A DNA stretch of 64,000 nt, taken from contig NZ_LIVX01000009.1 in the NCBI RefSeq assembly GCF_001905665.1, positions 293,201 through 357,200 of the forward strand, written 5' to 3'. The notes beneath the pieces are model-generated. The model did not search any database and was not told the origin of the DNA. It worked only from the letters and a program-made list of their open reading frames with translations. Shown one piece after another: positions 33,252 to 40,987 of the stretch (position 1 is its first letter; every line of letters starts with the position of its first letter). The position numbers were made by a program, and so were the translations under genes. The stretch comes from Streptomyces sp. CB02261 (GTDB taxonomy: Bacteria; Actinomycetota; Actinomycetes; Streptomycetales; Streptomycetaceae).

Positions 33252-33323
33252 GCCAACAAGCGTTGACACCCGGCCGAGGCCACCCCTACAGTTGCCAACA
33301 AGCGTTGACCAACAGGCGTTGGC
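33252..33323. promoter_or_regulatory. Triple CAAC-N4-GTTG operator array
   Basis: Three palindromes lie between the divergent TetR and monooxygenase genes: cores at 33254-33265, 33296-33307 and 33310-33321. Each has CCAAC(A)(A/G)GCGTTG-type arms. Centres 1 and 2 are 42 bp apart and centres 2 and 3 are 14 bp apart. A fourth, degenerate half-site follows. They are probably TetR binding sites controlling both genes. Confidence 0.8.
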
Positions 33324-33352
33324 CAACGGTCGTGGGCACCCTGGAGGCAGCC

Positions 33353-34774
33353 ATGAGCACGGAGAAGACCGACACCCAGGTACTCGTCGTCGGAGCCGGC
33401 CCCACCGGCCTGCTCCTCGCCGGCGACCTCGCCACCGCCGGCGTCGACGTCACCCTCGTCGAGCGCCGCCCGCGCGGCTTCGCCAACATGACCCGCGCCT
33501 TCGGCGTCCACGCCCGCACCCTGGAGCAGCTCGACGCCCGCGGCCTCGCGGACGAACTCCTCGCCACGGGCACGACCCTCCCCCTCGCCCGGCTCTTCGG
33601 CCGCTTCGACCTCGACCTCACCCGACTGCCCAGCCGCTTCAACCACCTGCTCGTCACCCCGCAGTACGAGGTCGAGCGACTCCTGGAGCGCCGCGCGGTG
33701 GCCGCCGGAGTCACCTTCCGGTACGGGACGGAGCTGCGGGGACTGCGCCAGGACGCCGACACGGTCACGGCCGAACTCACCGACCCCGACGGCACCCCGC
33801 TCACCCTCACCGCCCGCCACCTCGTCGGCACCGACGGCGTCCGCAGCGCGGTCCGCACCGCCCTGGGCGTGCCCTTCCCCGGCCGCGCCGTGATCCGCTC
33901 CATCGTCCTCGCCGACGTCCGCCTCGCCGAAGAACCCGTCGACTCGTTCACCGTCAACGGCTCCGGCGACACCTTCGCCTTCCTCGCCCCCTTCGGCGAC
34001 GGCTGGTACCGGGTGATGGGCTGGAACCGCACCCGCCAGGTCGCCGACAGCGAGCCCGTCGACCTCGACGAGGTCCGCGAGATCGCCCGCCGCGCCCTCG
34101 GCACCGATCTCGGCATGCACGACCCCCGCTGGATCTCCCGCTTCCACAGCGACGAGCGCCAGGCCCCGACCTACCGGGTCGGCCGGGTCTTCCTCGCCGG
34201 GGACGCCGCCCACGTCCACTCCCCCGCCGGCGGCCAGGGCATGAACACCGGCCTCCAGGACGCCGCCAACCTCTCCTGGAAGCTCACCGCCGTCCTGCGC
34301 GGCGACGCACCCGACCCCGAGGCCCTCCTCGACAGCTACCAGTCCGAGCGCCACCCGGTCGGCACCATGGTCCTCCGCAGCAGCGGCGCGATCGTGCGCC
34401 TCGCGATGGCCCGCACCCCGCTCACCCGCGCCGCCCGCTCCCTCGCCGCCCGCGCACTCAACGCGATACGGCCCGCCTCCGCGCGCGCCATGGGCATGAT
34501 CAGCGGCATCGGCATCGCGTACGCACCCCCGGCCGGCTCCGCACGCCCCGCCGGCCGCCGCGCGCCGGACCTGCGACTGCGCGAGGGACGGCTCTACGAA
34601 CTGCTGCGCGGGGGCGAGTTCGTCCTCATCGCCCCCGAGGGCGAGCCCCCGGCCCTGCCCCCGACCGCCCCCGTCTCCCCGGACCGCCTCATTCGCGCCA
34701 CCTGGACGGACCCGGCCCGGCGGACCACGGTGCTGGTCCGCCCCGACGGCTACGTCCACTGGACGAGCCACTGA
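33353..34774 (+). CDS. FAD-dependent aromatic monooxygenase (PheA/TfdB type)
   Basis: A 473-residue group A flavoprotein hydroxylase. The FAD Rossmann motif is VLVVGAGPTGLLLAGDLATAG near residue 10; the DG motif is HLVGTDGVRSAVRTALG; the GD motif is RVFLAGDAAHVHSPAGGQGMNTG. It resembles polyketide hydroxylases and rifampicin-type monooxygenases. The ATG at 33353 has a GGAGG site. It is controlled, by inference, by the divergent TetR. Candidate substrates are aromatic antibiotics or polyketides. Confidence 0.9.
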   Translation: MSTEKTDTQVLVVGAGPTGLLLAGDLATAGVDVTLVERRPRGFANMTRAFGVHARTLEQLDARGLADELLATGTTLPLARLFGRFDLDLTRLPSRFNHLLVTPQYEVERLLERRAVAAGVTFRYGTELRGLRQDADTVTAELTDPDGTPLTLTARHLVGTDGVRSAVRTALGVPFPGRAVIRSIVLADVRLAEEPVDSFTVNGSGDTFAFLAPFGDGWYRVMGWNRTRQVADSEPVDLDEVREIARRALGTDLGMHDPRWISRFHSDERQAPTYRVGRVFLAGDAAHVHSPAGGQGMNTGLQDAANLSWKLTAVLRGDAPDPEALLDSYQSERHPVGTMVLRSSGAIVRLAMARTPLTRAARSLAARALNAIRPASARAMGMISGIGIAYAPPAGSARPAGRRAPDLRLREGRLYELLRGGEFVLIAPEGEPPALPPTAPVSPDRLIRATWTDPARRTTVLVRPDGYVHWTSH

Positions 34775-34798
34775 CCGGAGCGGACACCGCCCGCAGCG

Positions 34799-35281
34799 TC
34801 AGAAGACGTACGGGTCGCCCGTGGCCAGCACCAGGACGAGATGCCGGTCGTTGCCCGGATTCCGATCGGTCACCCCGTCCCGCCAGACGGTGGTGATGTC
34901 CACCGTCAGCTCGTCCGGGAGACCCGCCGTACGCAGGTCGAGCACCAGCTCCCCCACACCACCCACCGCCGGCAGCTCGCCCGTACGGCAGGACACCACC
35001 CGGTCACTGCTCCACAGACAGGCCTCCGGCAGCACCTGGCCACCCGCCATCGGCTCGGAGAAGGCGAGCCGGACCGTCGCCTGGGAGAGGTCGGAGGGAC
35101 CGTGGTTCTCACTGACCAGCCAGACCCCGACCCGTCCGCCCCAGAGGGAGACATGACCGTGATGGGCCAGATCCGCCTCCGGACCGAACACCGGCTCCAC
35201 GGCACCGGCACGCGCACCCGCGCCCATCACCACCGTGGCCGCGAGAGCGACCCCGAACACACCCTTCCGCAATCCACGCAT
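34799..35281 (-). CDS. Secreted protein of unknown function
   Basis: A 160-residue exported protein. A signal peptide (MRGLRKGVFGVALAATVVMGAG) is followed by an Ala-x-Ala cleavage site near residue 26. The mature part looks like a small beta-sandwich with two cysteines (EACLWSS and VVSCRTG) and motifs such as WLVSENHGPSDLSQATVRLAFS. I do not recognise the family. Its ATG start at 35281 is preceded by no strong ribosome site. It is divergent from the ynfA-like gene. Confidence 0.72.
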   Translation of the reverse strand: MRGLRKGVFGVALAATVVMGAGARAGAVEPVFGPEADLAHHGHVSLWGGRVGVWLVSENHGPSDLSQATVRLAFSEPMAGGQVLPEACLWSSDRVVSCRTGELPAVGGVGELVLDLRTAGLPDELTVDITTVWRDGVTDRNPGNDRHLVLVLATGDPYVF

Positions 35282-35356
35282 AAGGCCAAAATACCCACTG
35301 ATCATCCCATCTTCTGACAATCCATCAGCCAGCGTGTCCCATGGCACGCTGCCCCC

Positions 35357-35692
35357 ATGCTCACCGCCCGCTCCCTCACCCTCTTCGCGCTCGCCGCCCT
35401 CTTCGAGATCGGCGGCGCCTGGCTCGTCTGGCAAGGCGTCCGCGAGCACCGCGGCTGGATCTGGATCGGCGCCGGCGTCCTCGCCCTCGGCGTCTACGGC
35501 TTCGTCGCCACCCTCCAGCCCGACGCCGAGTTCGGCCGCGTCCTCGCCGCCTACGGCGGGGTGTTCGTGGCGGGATCCCTCGCCTGGGGCATGGTCGCGG
35601 ACGGCTACCGCCCCGACCGCTGGGACGTCATCGGCGCCCTCGTCTGCCTCGCCGGCATGGCCCTGATCATGTACGCCCCGCGAGCCCGCTGA
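35357..35692 (+). CDS. YnfA/UPF0060-family small membrane protein
   Basis: A 111-residue protein with four transmembrane helices and the YnfA signatures ALAALFEIGGAWLVWQGVREHRG, AAYGGVFVAGSLAWG and GYRPDRWDVIGALVCLAGMALIM. The family (UPF0060) belongs to the small multidrug resistance superfamily; transport has been proposed, but no substrate is established. It is the second gene on the plus strand after the monooxygenase, not obviously operonic. Confidence 0.93.
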   Translation: MLTARSLTLFALAALFEIGGAWLVWQGVREHRGWIWIGAGVLALGVYGFVATLQPDAEFGRVLAAYGGVFVAGSLAWGMVADGYRPDRWDVIGALVCLAGMALIMYAPRAR

Positions 35693-35761
35693 GCCACACC
35701 CCCACCTATCCTGGCCGGGCGATCGACGTCATCGACCACCTGCGCGAGGAGCACCCCCGTC

Positions 35762-36526
35762 ATGACTGCCCCCGGTAAGCCCATCGCCGTCATCACCGGA
35801 GCGAGCAGCGGAATCGGCGCCGCCACGGCCAGGCAGCTGGCCGCCGCCGGCTACCGCGTGGTCCTCACCGCCCGACGCAAGGACCGCATCGAGACCCTGG
35901 CCACCGAGATCAACGAGGCCGGCCACCAGGCCACCGCCTACGCCCTCGACGTCACCGACCGCACCGCCGTCGACGAGTTCGCCACCGCGTTCCCCACCCT
36001 CGCCGTCCTCGTCAACAACGCCGGCGGCGCCCTCGGCGCCGACCCCGTCGCCACCGGCGACCCCGCCGACTGGCGCCAGATGTACGAGGTCAACGTCATC
36101 GGCACCCTCAACGTCACCCAGGCCCTGCTCCCCGCCCTCACCGCGAGCGGAGACGGCACGGTGGTCGTCCTCTCCTCCACCGCCGGCCACTCCACCTACG
36201 AGGGCGGCGCCGGCTACGTCGCCGCCAAGAACGGCGCCCGTGTCCTCGCCGAGACCCTCCGCCTGGAGATCGTCGGCACCCCGGTCCGCGTCATCGAGAT
36301 CGCCCCCGGCATGGTCAAGACGGACGAGTTCGCGACCACCCGCTTCCGCGGCGACACCGACAAGGCGGCCAAGGTCTACGCCGGCGTGGCCGCCCCCCTC
36401 ACCGCCGACGACGTCGCCGACACCATCACCTGGGCCTGCACCCGCCCCTCCCACGTCAACATCGACCTCCTGGTCGTCCGCCCCCGAGCCCAGGCCTCGA
36501 ACACCAAGGTCCACCGCGAGCTCTGA
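35762..36526 (+). CDS. Short-chain dehydrogenase/reductase
   Basis: A 254-residue classical SDR enzyme. The cofactor loop TGASSGIGAATARQLA is near residue 12 (TGxxxGxG), the NNAG motif is in VLVNNAGGAL, and the catalytic Ser-Tyr-Lys set is in VVVLSSTAG, then YVAAKNGA with Tyr and Lys. Arg-rich residues after the first strand (TARRKDRIE) suggest NADP(H) preference. It resembles YdfG-type 3-hydroxy acid/serine dehydrogenases. Its substrate is unknown. Confidence 0.93.
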   Translation: MTAPGKPIAVITGASSGIGAATARQLAAAGYRVVLTARRKDRIETLATEINEAGHQATAYALDVTDRTAVDEFATAFPTLAVLVNNAGGALGADPVATGDPADWRQMYEVNVIGTLNVTQALLPALTASGDGTVVVLSSTAGHSTYEGGAGYVAAKNGARVLAETLRLEIVGTPVRVIEIAPGMVKTDEFATTRFRGDTDKAAKVYAGVAAPLTADDVADTITWACTRPSHVNIDLLVVRPRAQASNTKVHREL

Positions 36527-36606
36527 CACGTTCGGGTGAACGCACCCGATCACCCACACGCCGACCGAAGACCCGACCTAACGTCGAAGACAACTCCATA
36601 CAGAAC

Positions 36607-36642
36607 GGCCCTCGGCCGGGATTGCCGTCCCAGCCGAGGGCC
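36607..36642 (+). ncRNA. Strong two-part RNA hairpin 5' of the LAGLIDADG gene
   Basis: A perfect 10-bp outer stem (36607-36616 with 36633-36642, GGCCCTCGGC/GCCGAGGGCC) encloses a 4-bp inner stem (GGGA/TCCC) and a TTGCCG loop. It lies 26 bases upstream of the endonuclease ATG and 80 bases after the SDR stop, with no T-tract. It could be an SDR terminator or a 5' UTR structure in the endonuclease mRNA. Confidence 0.55.
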
Positions 36643-36668
36643 TGACCAGAAGGAAGACACGACTTCCC

Positions 36669-37559
36669 ATGGCTGCACAGGACCCTAGCGCGCCCGCGCT
36701 CTTCGACGTCAGCGCACTCACACCCAGCACACCGTCCTTCATGGACCTCACAGACCCGAAATACGCCTACATGTTCGGCTTCCTCCAGGCCGACGGCCAC
36801 CTGTCCCAGGGCACGGGCCGAAAGGGCAGGCTCACCGCCGAGATCAACGCTCGGGACATCCACATCCTCCACGAGTTCCAGCGGCTCACTCCCTACAACA
36901 GCAGCATCACCGAGCGAACTCGCTCCACGAACTTCTCCACCAGCCATCACTCGGCCATCTGGACCCTGTGCTCGCTCGAAGCGCGCACCACCCTCAACCG
37001 GCTCGGTCTGCCCTACGGCAAGAAGTCCTCGAAGATCACGCCGCCCCGCATCGACTTCTCTCGCAGGGACTACCTTCGCGGCGTCATCGACGCCGACGGC
37101 TCCGTCGGCTACACCGGCCAGGGACTTCCCTTCGTCTCCCTCACCACGGCAAGCACAGCTGTCGGTGCGTATCTCTGCCATTACGCGAAGAAGCTCACCG
37201 GCACGGAGCGCCTGATCAAGCGGAACAAGCGAGACTCGATCTACAACGTGCTGTACACGAAGGAGGCAGCGGTCCGACTTGCCGAGCACCTGTACTACCC
37301 CGGCTGCCTGGCGCTGGAGCGAAAGCGGAGCACGGCCGAGTCGCTCAGCTCATGGGTCCGTCCCGAGGGCATGGCCGTGAGAGCACCGGGGCGCCGCTGG
37401 AAGGACCAGGAGGACCGCATTCTCCTCGACCATGGCAACGCGGCGACCGCAGCCGAAGCATTGGGCCGCAGCGAGCACAGCTGCTCGCTGCGGCTATGGC
37501 GCCTGCGGACCGGACGCGTCGCGATGCCGCCTGAGGCTTCGTACCCCTCTGACACATGA
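36669..37559 (+). CDS. Free-standing LAGLIDADG endonuclease-like protein
   Basis: A 296-residue protein with two LAGLIDADG motifs about 100 residues apart: YMFGFLQADGHL (residues 34-45) and YLRGVIDADGSV (135-146), each with its acidic residue. The C-terminal 60 residues look like a SANT/Myb-like or helix-turn-helix segment (RWKDQEDRILLDHG, ALGRSEHSCSLRLWRLR). Family members are homing endonucleases or RNA maturases. There is no host intron or intein here. Codon use is less GC-biased than in neighbours, suggesting transfer. It converges on rtcB with a hairpin between. Confidence 0.82.
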   Translation: MAAQDPSAPALFDVSALTPSTPSFMDLTDPKYAYMFGFLQADGHLSQGTGRKGRLTAEINARDIHILHEFQRLTPYNSSITERTRSTNFSTSHHSAIWTLCSLEARTTLNRLGLPYGKKSSKITPPRIDFSRRDYLRGVIDADGSVGYTGQGLPFVSLTTASTAVGAYLCHYAKKLTGTERLIKRNKRDSIYNVLYTKEAAVRLAEHLYYPGCLALERKRSTAESLSSWVRPEGMAVRAPGRRWKDQEDRILLDHGNAATAAEALGRSEHSCSLRLWRLRTGRVAMPPEASYPSDT

Positions 37560-37565
37560 CGAGAG

Positions 37566-37589
37566 GGCCCTGGTGGCGACACCAGGGCC
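37566..37589. terminator. Bidirectional hairpin between endonuclease and rtcB
   Basis: A perfect 10-bp stem (37566-37575 and 37580-37589) with a GCGA tetraloop, which is of the stable GNRA class. It lies 6 bases beyond the endonuclease stop and 14 bases from the rtcB stop, serving both convergent genes. Confidence 0.8.
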
Positions 37590-37603
37590 TCATCTTGCCG
37601 ACG

Positions 37604-38797
37604 TCAGCCCTTCACGCAAATGAACTGCTTCAGCTTCGCCACGACCTCGACGAGGTCCCTCTGCTGCTCCATCACCTGCTCGATCGGCTTGTAGGCGCCC
37701 GGGATCTCGTCGACGATGCCGGAGTCCTTGCGGCACTCCACACCCCGCGTCTGCTCCTCCAGATCGCGCACCGTGAACCGCCGCTTCGCCGCACTCCGGC
37801 TCATCCTGCGGCCAGCGCCGTGCGAGGCGGAGTTGAAGGCCTTCTCGTTGCCGAGCCCCTTCACGATGTACGAGCTGGTGCCCATCGAACCGGGAATGAT
37901 CCCGAAGTCGCCCCGGCCGGCCCGGATCGCGCCCTTCCGCGTGACCAGCAGGTCCATGCCCTCGTACCGCTCCTCCGCCACGTAGTTGTGGTGGCAGGAG
38001 ATCTCGGTCTCGAAGGTCACCTTCGCCTTCCGGAACTCCCTGCGGATCACTTCCTTCAGGAGCGCCATCATGATCGCGCGGTTGTACTTCGCGTACTCCT
38101 GCGCCCAGTACAGATCGTTCCGGTAGTCCGCCATCTGCGGGGTGTCCGCCACGAACACCGCCAGATCGCGGTCGACCAGGCCCTGGTTGTGCGGCAGCTT
38201 CTGGGCCACACCGATGTGGTGCTCAGCGAGCTCCTTGCCGACGTTGCGGGACCCGGAGTGCAGCATCAGCCAGACCGAACCTGACTGATCAAGACAGGTT
38301 TCGATCATGTGATTCCCACTTCCGAGCGTACCCATCTGCAAAATGGCACGTTCCCGACGGAATTTGACCGATTCAGCGACCCCGTCGAACCGCGACCAGA
38401 AGTCCCCCCACCCCGCCGTCGGGAACTGGAACAGCCGCCCCGGGTCCACCTCGGTGCGGTGCATCCCGCGCCCCACCGGGATCGCCTGCTCGATCTTCGA
38501 CCGCAGCCGCGACAGATCACCCGGCAGGTCGTTCGCCGTCAGCGACGTCTTGACCGCCGACATCCCGCAGCCGATGTCCACACCGACCGCCGCCGGACAG
38601 ACCGCCCCCTGCATCGCGATCACCGAACCGACCGTCGCGCCCTTGCCGTAGTGCACGTCCGGCATCACGGCCAGGCCCTTGATCCACGGCAGCGTCGCCA
38701 CGTTCTGCAGCTGCTGCATCGCCCCGCCCTCCACCGTGGAGGGGTCGGCCCACATGCGGATGGGAACCTTCGCCCCAGGTACCTCTACGTACGACAT
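37604..38797 (-). CDS. rtcB: RNA-splicing ligase RtcB
   Basis: A 397-residue RtcB, the GTP- and Mn2+-dependent ligase that joins 2',3'-cyclic phosphate (3'-phosphate) and 5'-OH RNA ends. Metal-site motifs are present: VGVDIGCGM (Asp74, Cys77), LGSGNH, HSGSRNVG and SCHHNY. The guanylated histidine is His326 in NSASHGAGR. The reading frame is intact, with no intein. The ATG at 38797 has a GAGGAA site. No rtcA or rtcR is adjacent; the only partner is the convergent LAGLIDADG gene. Confidence 0.95.
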   Translation of the reverse strand: MSYVEVPGAKVPIRMWADPSTVEGGAMQQLQNVATLPWIKGLAVMPDVHYGKGATVGSVIAMQGAVCPAAVGVDIGCGMSAVKTSLTANDLPGDLSRLRSKIEQAIPVGRGMHRTEVDPGRLFQFPTAGWGDFWSRFDGVAESVKFRRERAILQMGTLGSGNHMIETCLDQSGSVWLMLHSGSRNVGKELAEHHIGVAQKLPHNQGLVDRDLAVFVADTPQMADYRNDLYWAQEYAKYNRAIMMALLKEVIRREFRKAKVTFETEISCHHNYVAEERYEGMDLLVTRKGAIRAGRGDFGIIPGSMGTSSYIVKGLGNEKAFNSASHGAGRRMSRSAAKRRFTVRDLEEQTRGVECRKDSGIVDEIPGAYKPIEQVMEQQRDLVEVVAKLKQFICVKG

Positions 38798-38971
38798 ACT
38801 TCCTCGATTCCCCCGAAAAGTCTGATAACGCAAAAACCGGAGCCAAAGCCCGTACAGGTGACAGCGGACCGGCATCAACAGCTGCGTGTGCGATAGACAT
38901 TGTGTCCACCGGCCGGGTTCGCGCGGCAAACAGTTTTCGGGAAAGACTTCGGCAGAAGGGAGCCTGGGACC

Positions 38972-39916
38972 GTGCAGCGAAAGAGGTACGCCCCCGGCGG
39001 AACCGGGCCCGCGGCCCGCACCGCCGTCGTCCTCGCAGTCGGCCTCGGCCTCGGGATCGGCCTCACCGGATGCTCCGCCGGCACCCCGACGGACGACATC
39101 ACCGTCGACGCCAAGGCCGGCCCCGCCGCGCCCGTCGCACCCCCGGGCCGCTACCGCACGCTCTTCGAGCCCTGCGGCTCCATCCCGGGCGGCACGCTCA
39201 AGGACCTGCTCCCGGGCGCTGCCGCACTGGCCGACGCCGAGCGCGAGAAGGCGTACCGGGGCGTCTCCGCCGTCACCTACGACACCGACCGGCGGGTCGG
39301 CTGCACGTGGAAGGCCGACACCCCGGACGTCTCGCACCGGCTGGCGCTCGACGTCGAGCGGGTCGTGTCGTACGACACCGCCGTCAGCGACGCCGACCGG
39401 GCGCAGGAGGTGTTCGTCCGCAAGCAGCTCGCGGCCCGCATCCCGCTGGCCCCGGCGGCCCCACCGACCCCCACAGCCACAGCGACAGCGACAGCGACCG
39501 CCACGGCGTCGGGGGCCTCCACGCCCTCCGGGGCGGGCACCGGCCCGGCCCAGGGCCAGGGGAAGCCGCCGACGGGCACCACCGCGCCGCCCGCTCCCCC
39601 GACGGGCGCCCCGCCCACCGGCACGGGCACCGCCACCGGCACCGGACCCACCCCGTCCGGGCCCGCCCCCACCGGTCTGGAGCCCCGCGTCCTGGCCGGT
39701 CTCGGGGACGTCGCGTATCTGGACGACGTGCTGAACACGGTGGGCGCGAGCGGCCATGAGCGTGCCGTCAGCGTGGTGTTCCGCACATCCAACGTCATCG
39801 TGACCGTCTCCTACCGGGAGCAGACCCGGGGTTCGGCCGAGGCCCCGGACAGCGGGGAACTGCAGGAAAAGGCCCGGAATCTGGCCCGGCTGCTCGCCGA
39901 GCGCCTGGAGGAGTAG
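38972..39916 (+). CDS. DUF3558-family lipoprotein with low-complexity linker
   Basis: A 314-residue lipoprotein starting at GTG 38972, with a lipobox (GIGLTGCSAG, Cys about 34). A first DUF3558-like segment (YRTLFEPCGSIPGGTLKDLLPG, VGCTWKAD) is separated from the C-terminal part (LAGLGDVAYLDDVL, VVFRTSNVIVTVSY) by about 75 residues of Thr/Ala/Pro/Gly repeats (TATATATATA, GTGTATGTGPTP). DUF3558 lipoproteins are actinobacterial and their role is unknown. A related gene follows, 128 bases downstream. Confidence 0.85.
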   Translation: MQRKRYAPGGTGPAARTAVVLAVGLGLGIGLTGCSAGTPTDDITVDAKAGPAAPVAPPGRYRTLFEPCGSIPGGTLKDLLPGAAALADAEREKAYRGVSAVTYDTDRRVGCTWKADTPDVSHRLALDVERVVSYDTAVSDADRAQEVFVRKQLAARIPLAPAAPPTPTATATATATATASGASTPSGAGTGPAQGQGKPPTGTTAPPAPPTGAPPTGTGTATGTGPTPSGPAPTGLEPRVLAGLGDVAYLDDVLNTVGASGHERAVSVVFRTSNVIVTVSYREQTRGSAEAPDSGELQEKARNLARLLAERLEE

Positions 39917-40044
39917 CGGTCCCGCTCCGCTCCGTGACGGTGCGGCGACCACGTAACGTGTCGCCGTACCCGTGGCCCACCCGCATCCGTGCCCGTGGCC
40001 GCCGGACCTCCGGCCGGACCGCACGACAAGCGACTGAAGGAACC

Positions 40045-40782
40045 ATGCAGCGATCAGCCTCGCGACTCACCCGCATACTCGCCTGCGCCGCCGTCCCGGT
40101 GATGCTCGTCGTCGCCGGCTGCTCCTCGGATTCCGGCGACAGCGGCTCCGGTTCGGGGGGTTCGAAGGACAAGGGCGGCGTGTCGGCGTCCGCCACTCCG
40201 AAGCCCTCGCAGACCACGAAGACGGTCGAGCCGGCGAAGTTCGCGAAGCTGCCGCAGGCCTGCAAGGCGATCTCCGCCAAGACGACGGCGGCGCTGGTGC
40301 CCAAGGCGAAGACCAAGAACGGGACGCCGGCGGTTTCCAGTGATCTGGCGAGCCGTGGTGGCTGCTCGTGGAACGGTCTCGCCGACAAGGGCGTGAAGGG
40401 CTCGCAGTACCGCTGGCTCGACGTGTCCTTCTACCGGTACGAGTCGGACGTCACGCTCGGCAGTGGTCAGGAGCGCGCGCGGGAGAACTTCGCGAAGGAG
40501 CTCGCCAAGGTCGAGGAGACCCCGGGCGCCAAGAAGCTCCGCACCGTCACGGCCACGGGCATCGGTGACGAGGCGAAGACCGTCGCGTACCAGCTGCGCA
40601 AGACGGACGAGGACTTCGTGTACGGGTCGGTCGTGGCGCGTTCGGGCAACATCCTGGTGCTGCTGTCGTTCAACGGCGCCGGGTACGCAGGGGCGCCGAC
40701 GCCGTCGGAGAAGAGCATCGTGGACGGGGCGGTGAAGGCGGCGAAGGAGGCCGTGGCCGCGGTCGCCGCCGCCAACAAGTAG
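40045..40782 (+). CDS. DUF3558-family lipoprotein
   Basis: A 245-residue lipoprotein with a clear signal and lipobox (VMLVVAGCSSDS, Cys26), then a Ser/Gly/Lys linker and a DUF3558-type domain: LPQACKAISAKTTAALVPKAK, GGCSWNGL, GIGDEAKTVAYQ, SGNILVLLSFNGAGY. It is a shorter paralogue of the preceding protein, without the Pro/Thr linker. The ATG at 40045 follows GAAGGAA. The pair probably acts on the outer face of the membrane. Confidence 0.88.
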   Translation: MQRSASRLTRILACAAVPVMLVVAGCSSDSGDSGSGSGGSKDKGGVSASATPKPSQTTKTVEPAKFAKLPQACKAISAKTTAALVPKAKTKNGTPAVSSDLASRGGCSWNGLADKGVKGSQYRWLDVSFYRYESDVTLGSGQERARENFAKELAKVEETPGAKKLRTVTATGIGDEAKTVAYQLRKTDEDFVYGSVVARSGNILVLLSFNGAGYAGAPTPSEKSIVDGAVKAAKEAVAAVAAANK

Positions 40783-40987
40783 TCGGGCGGGTCGCGGCCG
40801 GGGGCTTCCCGGCCGGTGGGGCCGCTGCGGTCCGCTCGGCGGCCGGGGCGGCCGGGTCCGACAAGTGGTCACAAACCCGTGCGCAGTGGCGCGTCCGCGC
40901 GGAGCCCGTCCCTCCCCCGGGGGCCGGGCTTCGCTCGCGTGTGCCACTCTGTGCGCGCGGGATGTCGAACGACGGGAGGGTTCGCGG

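Noticed and set aside
37604..38797. Intein in rtcB mobilised by the neighbouring LAGLIDADG protein
   Set aside because: rtcB is continuous at 397 residues with all motifs in normal spacing; no intein is inserted.
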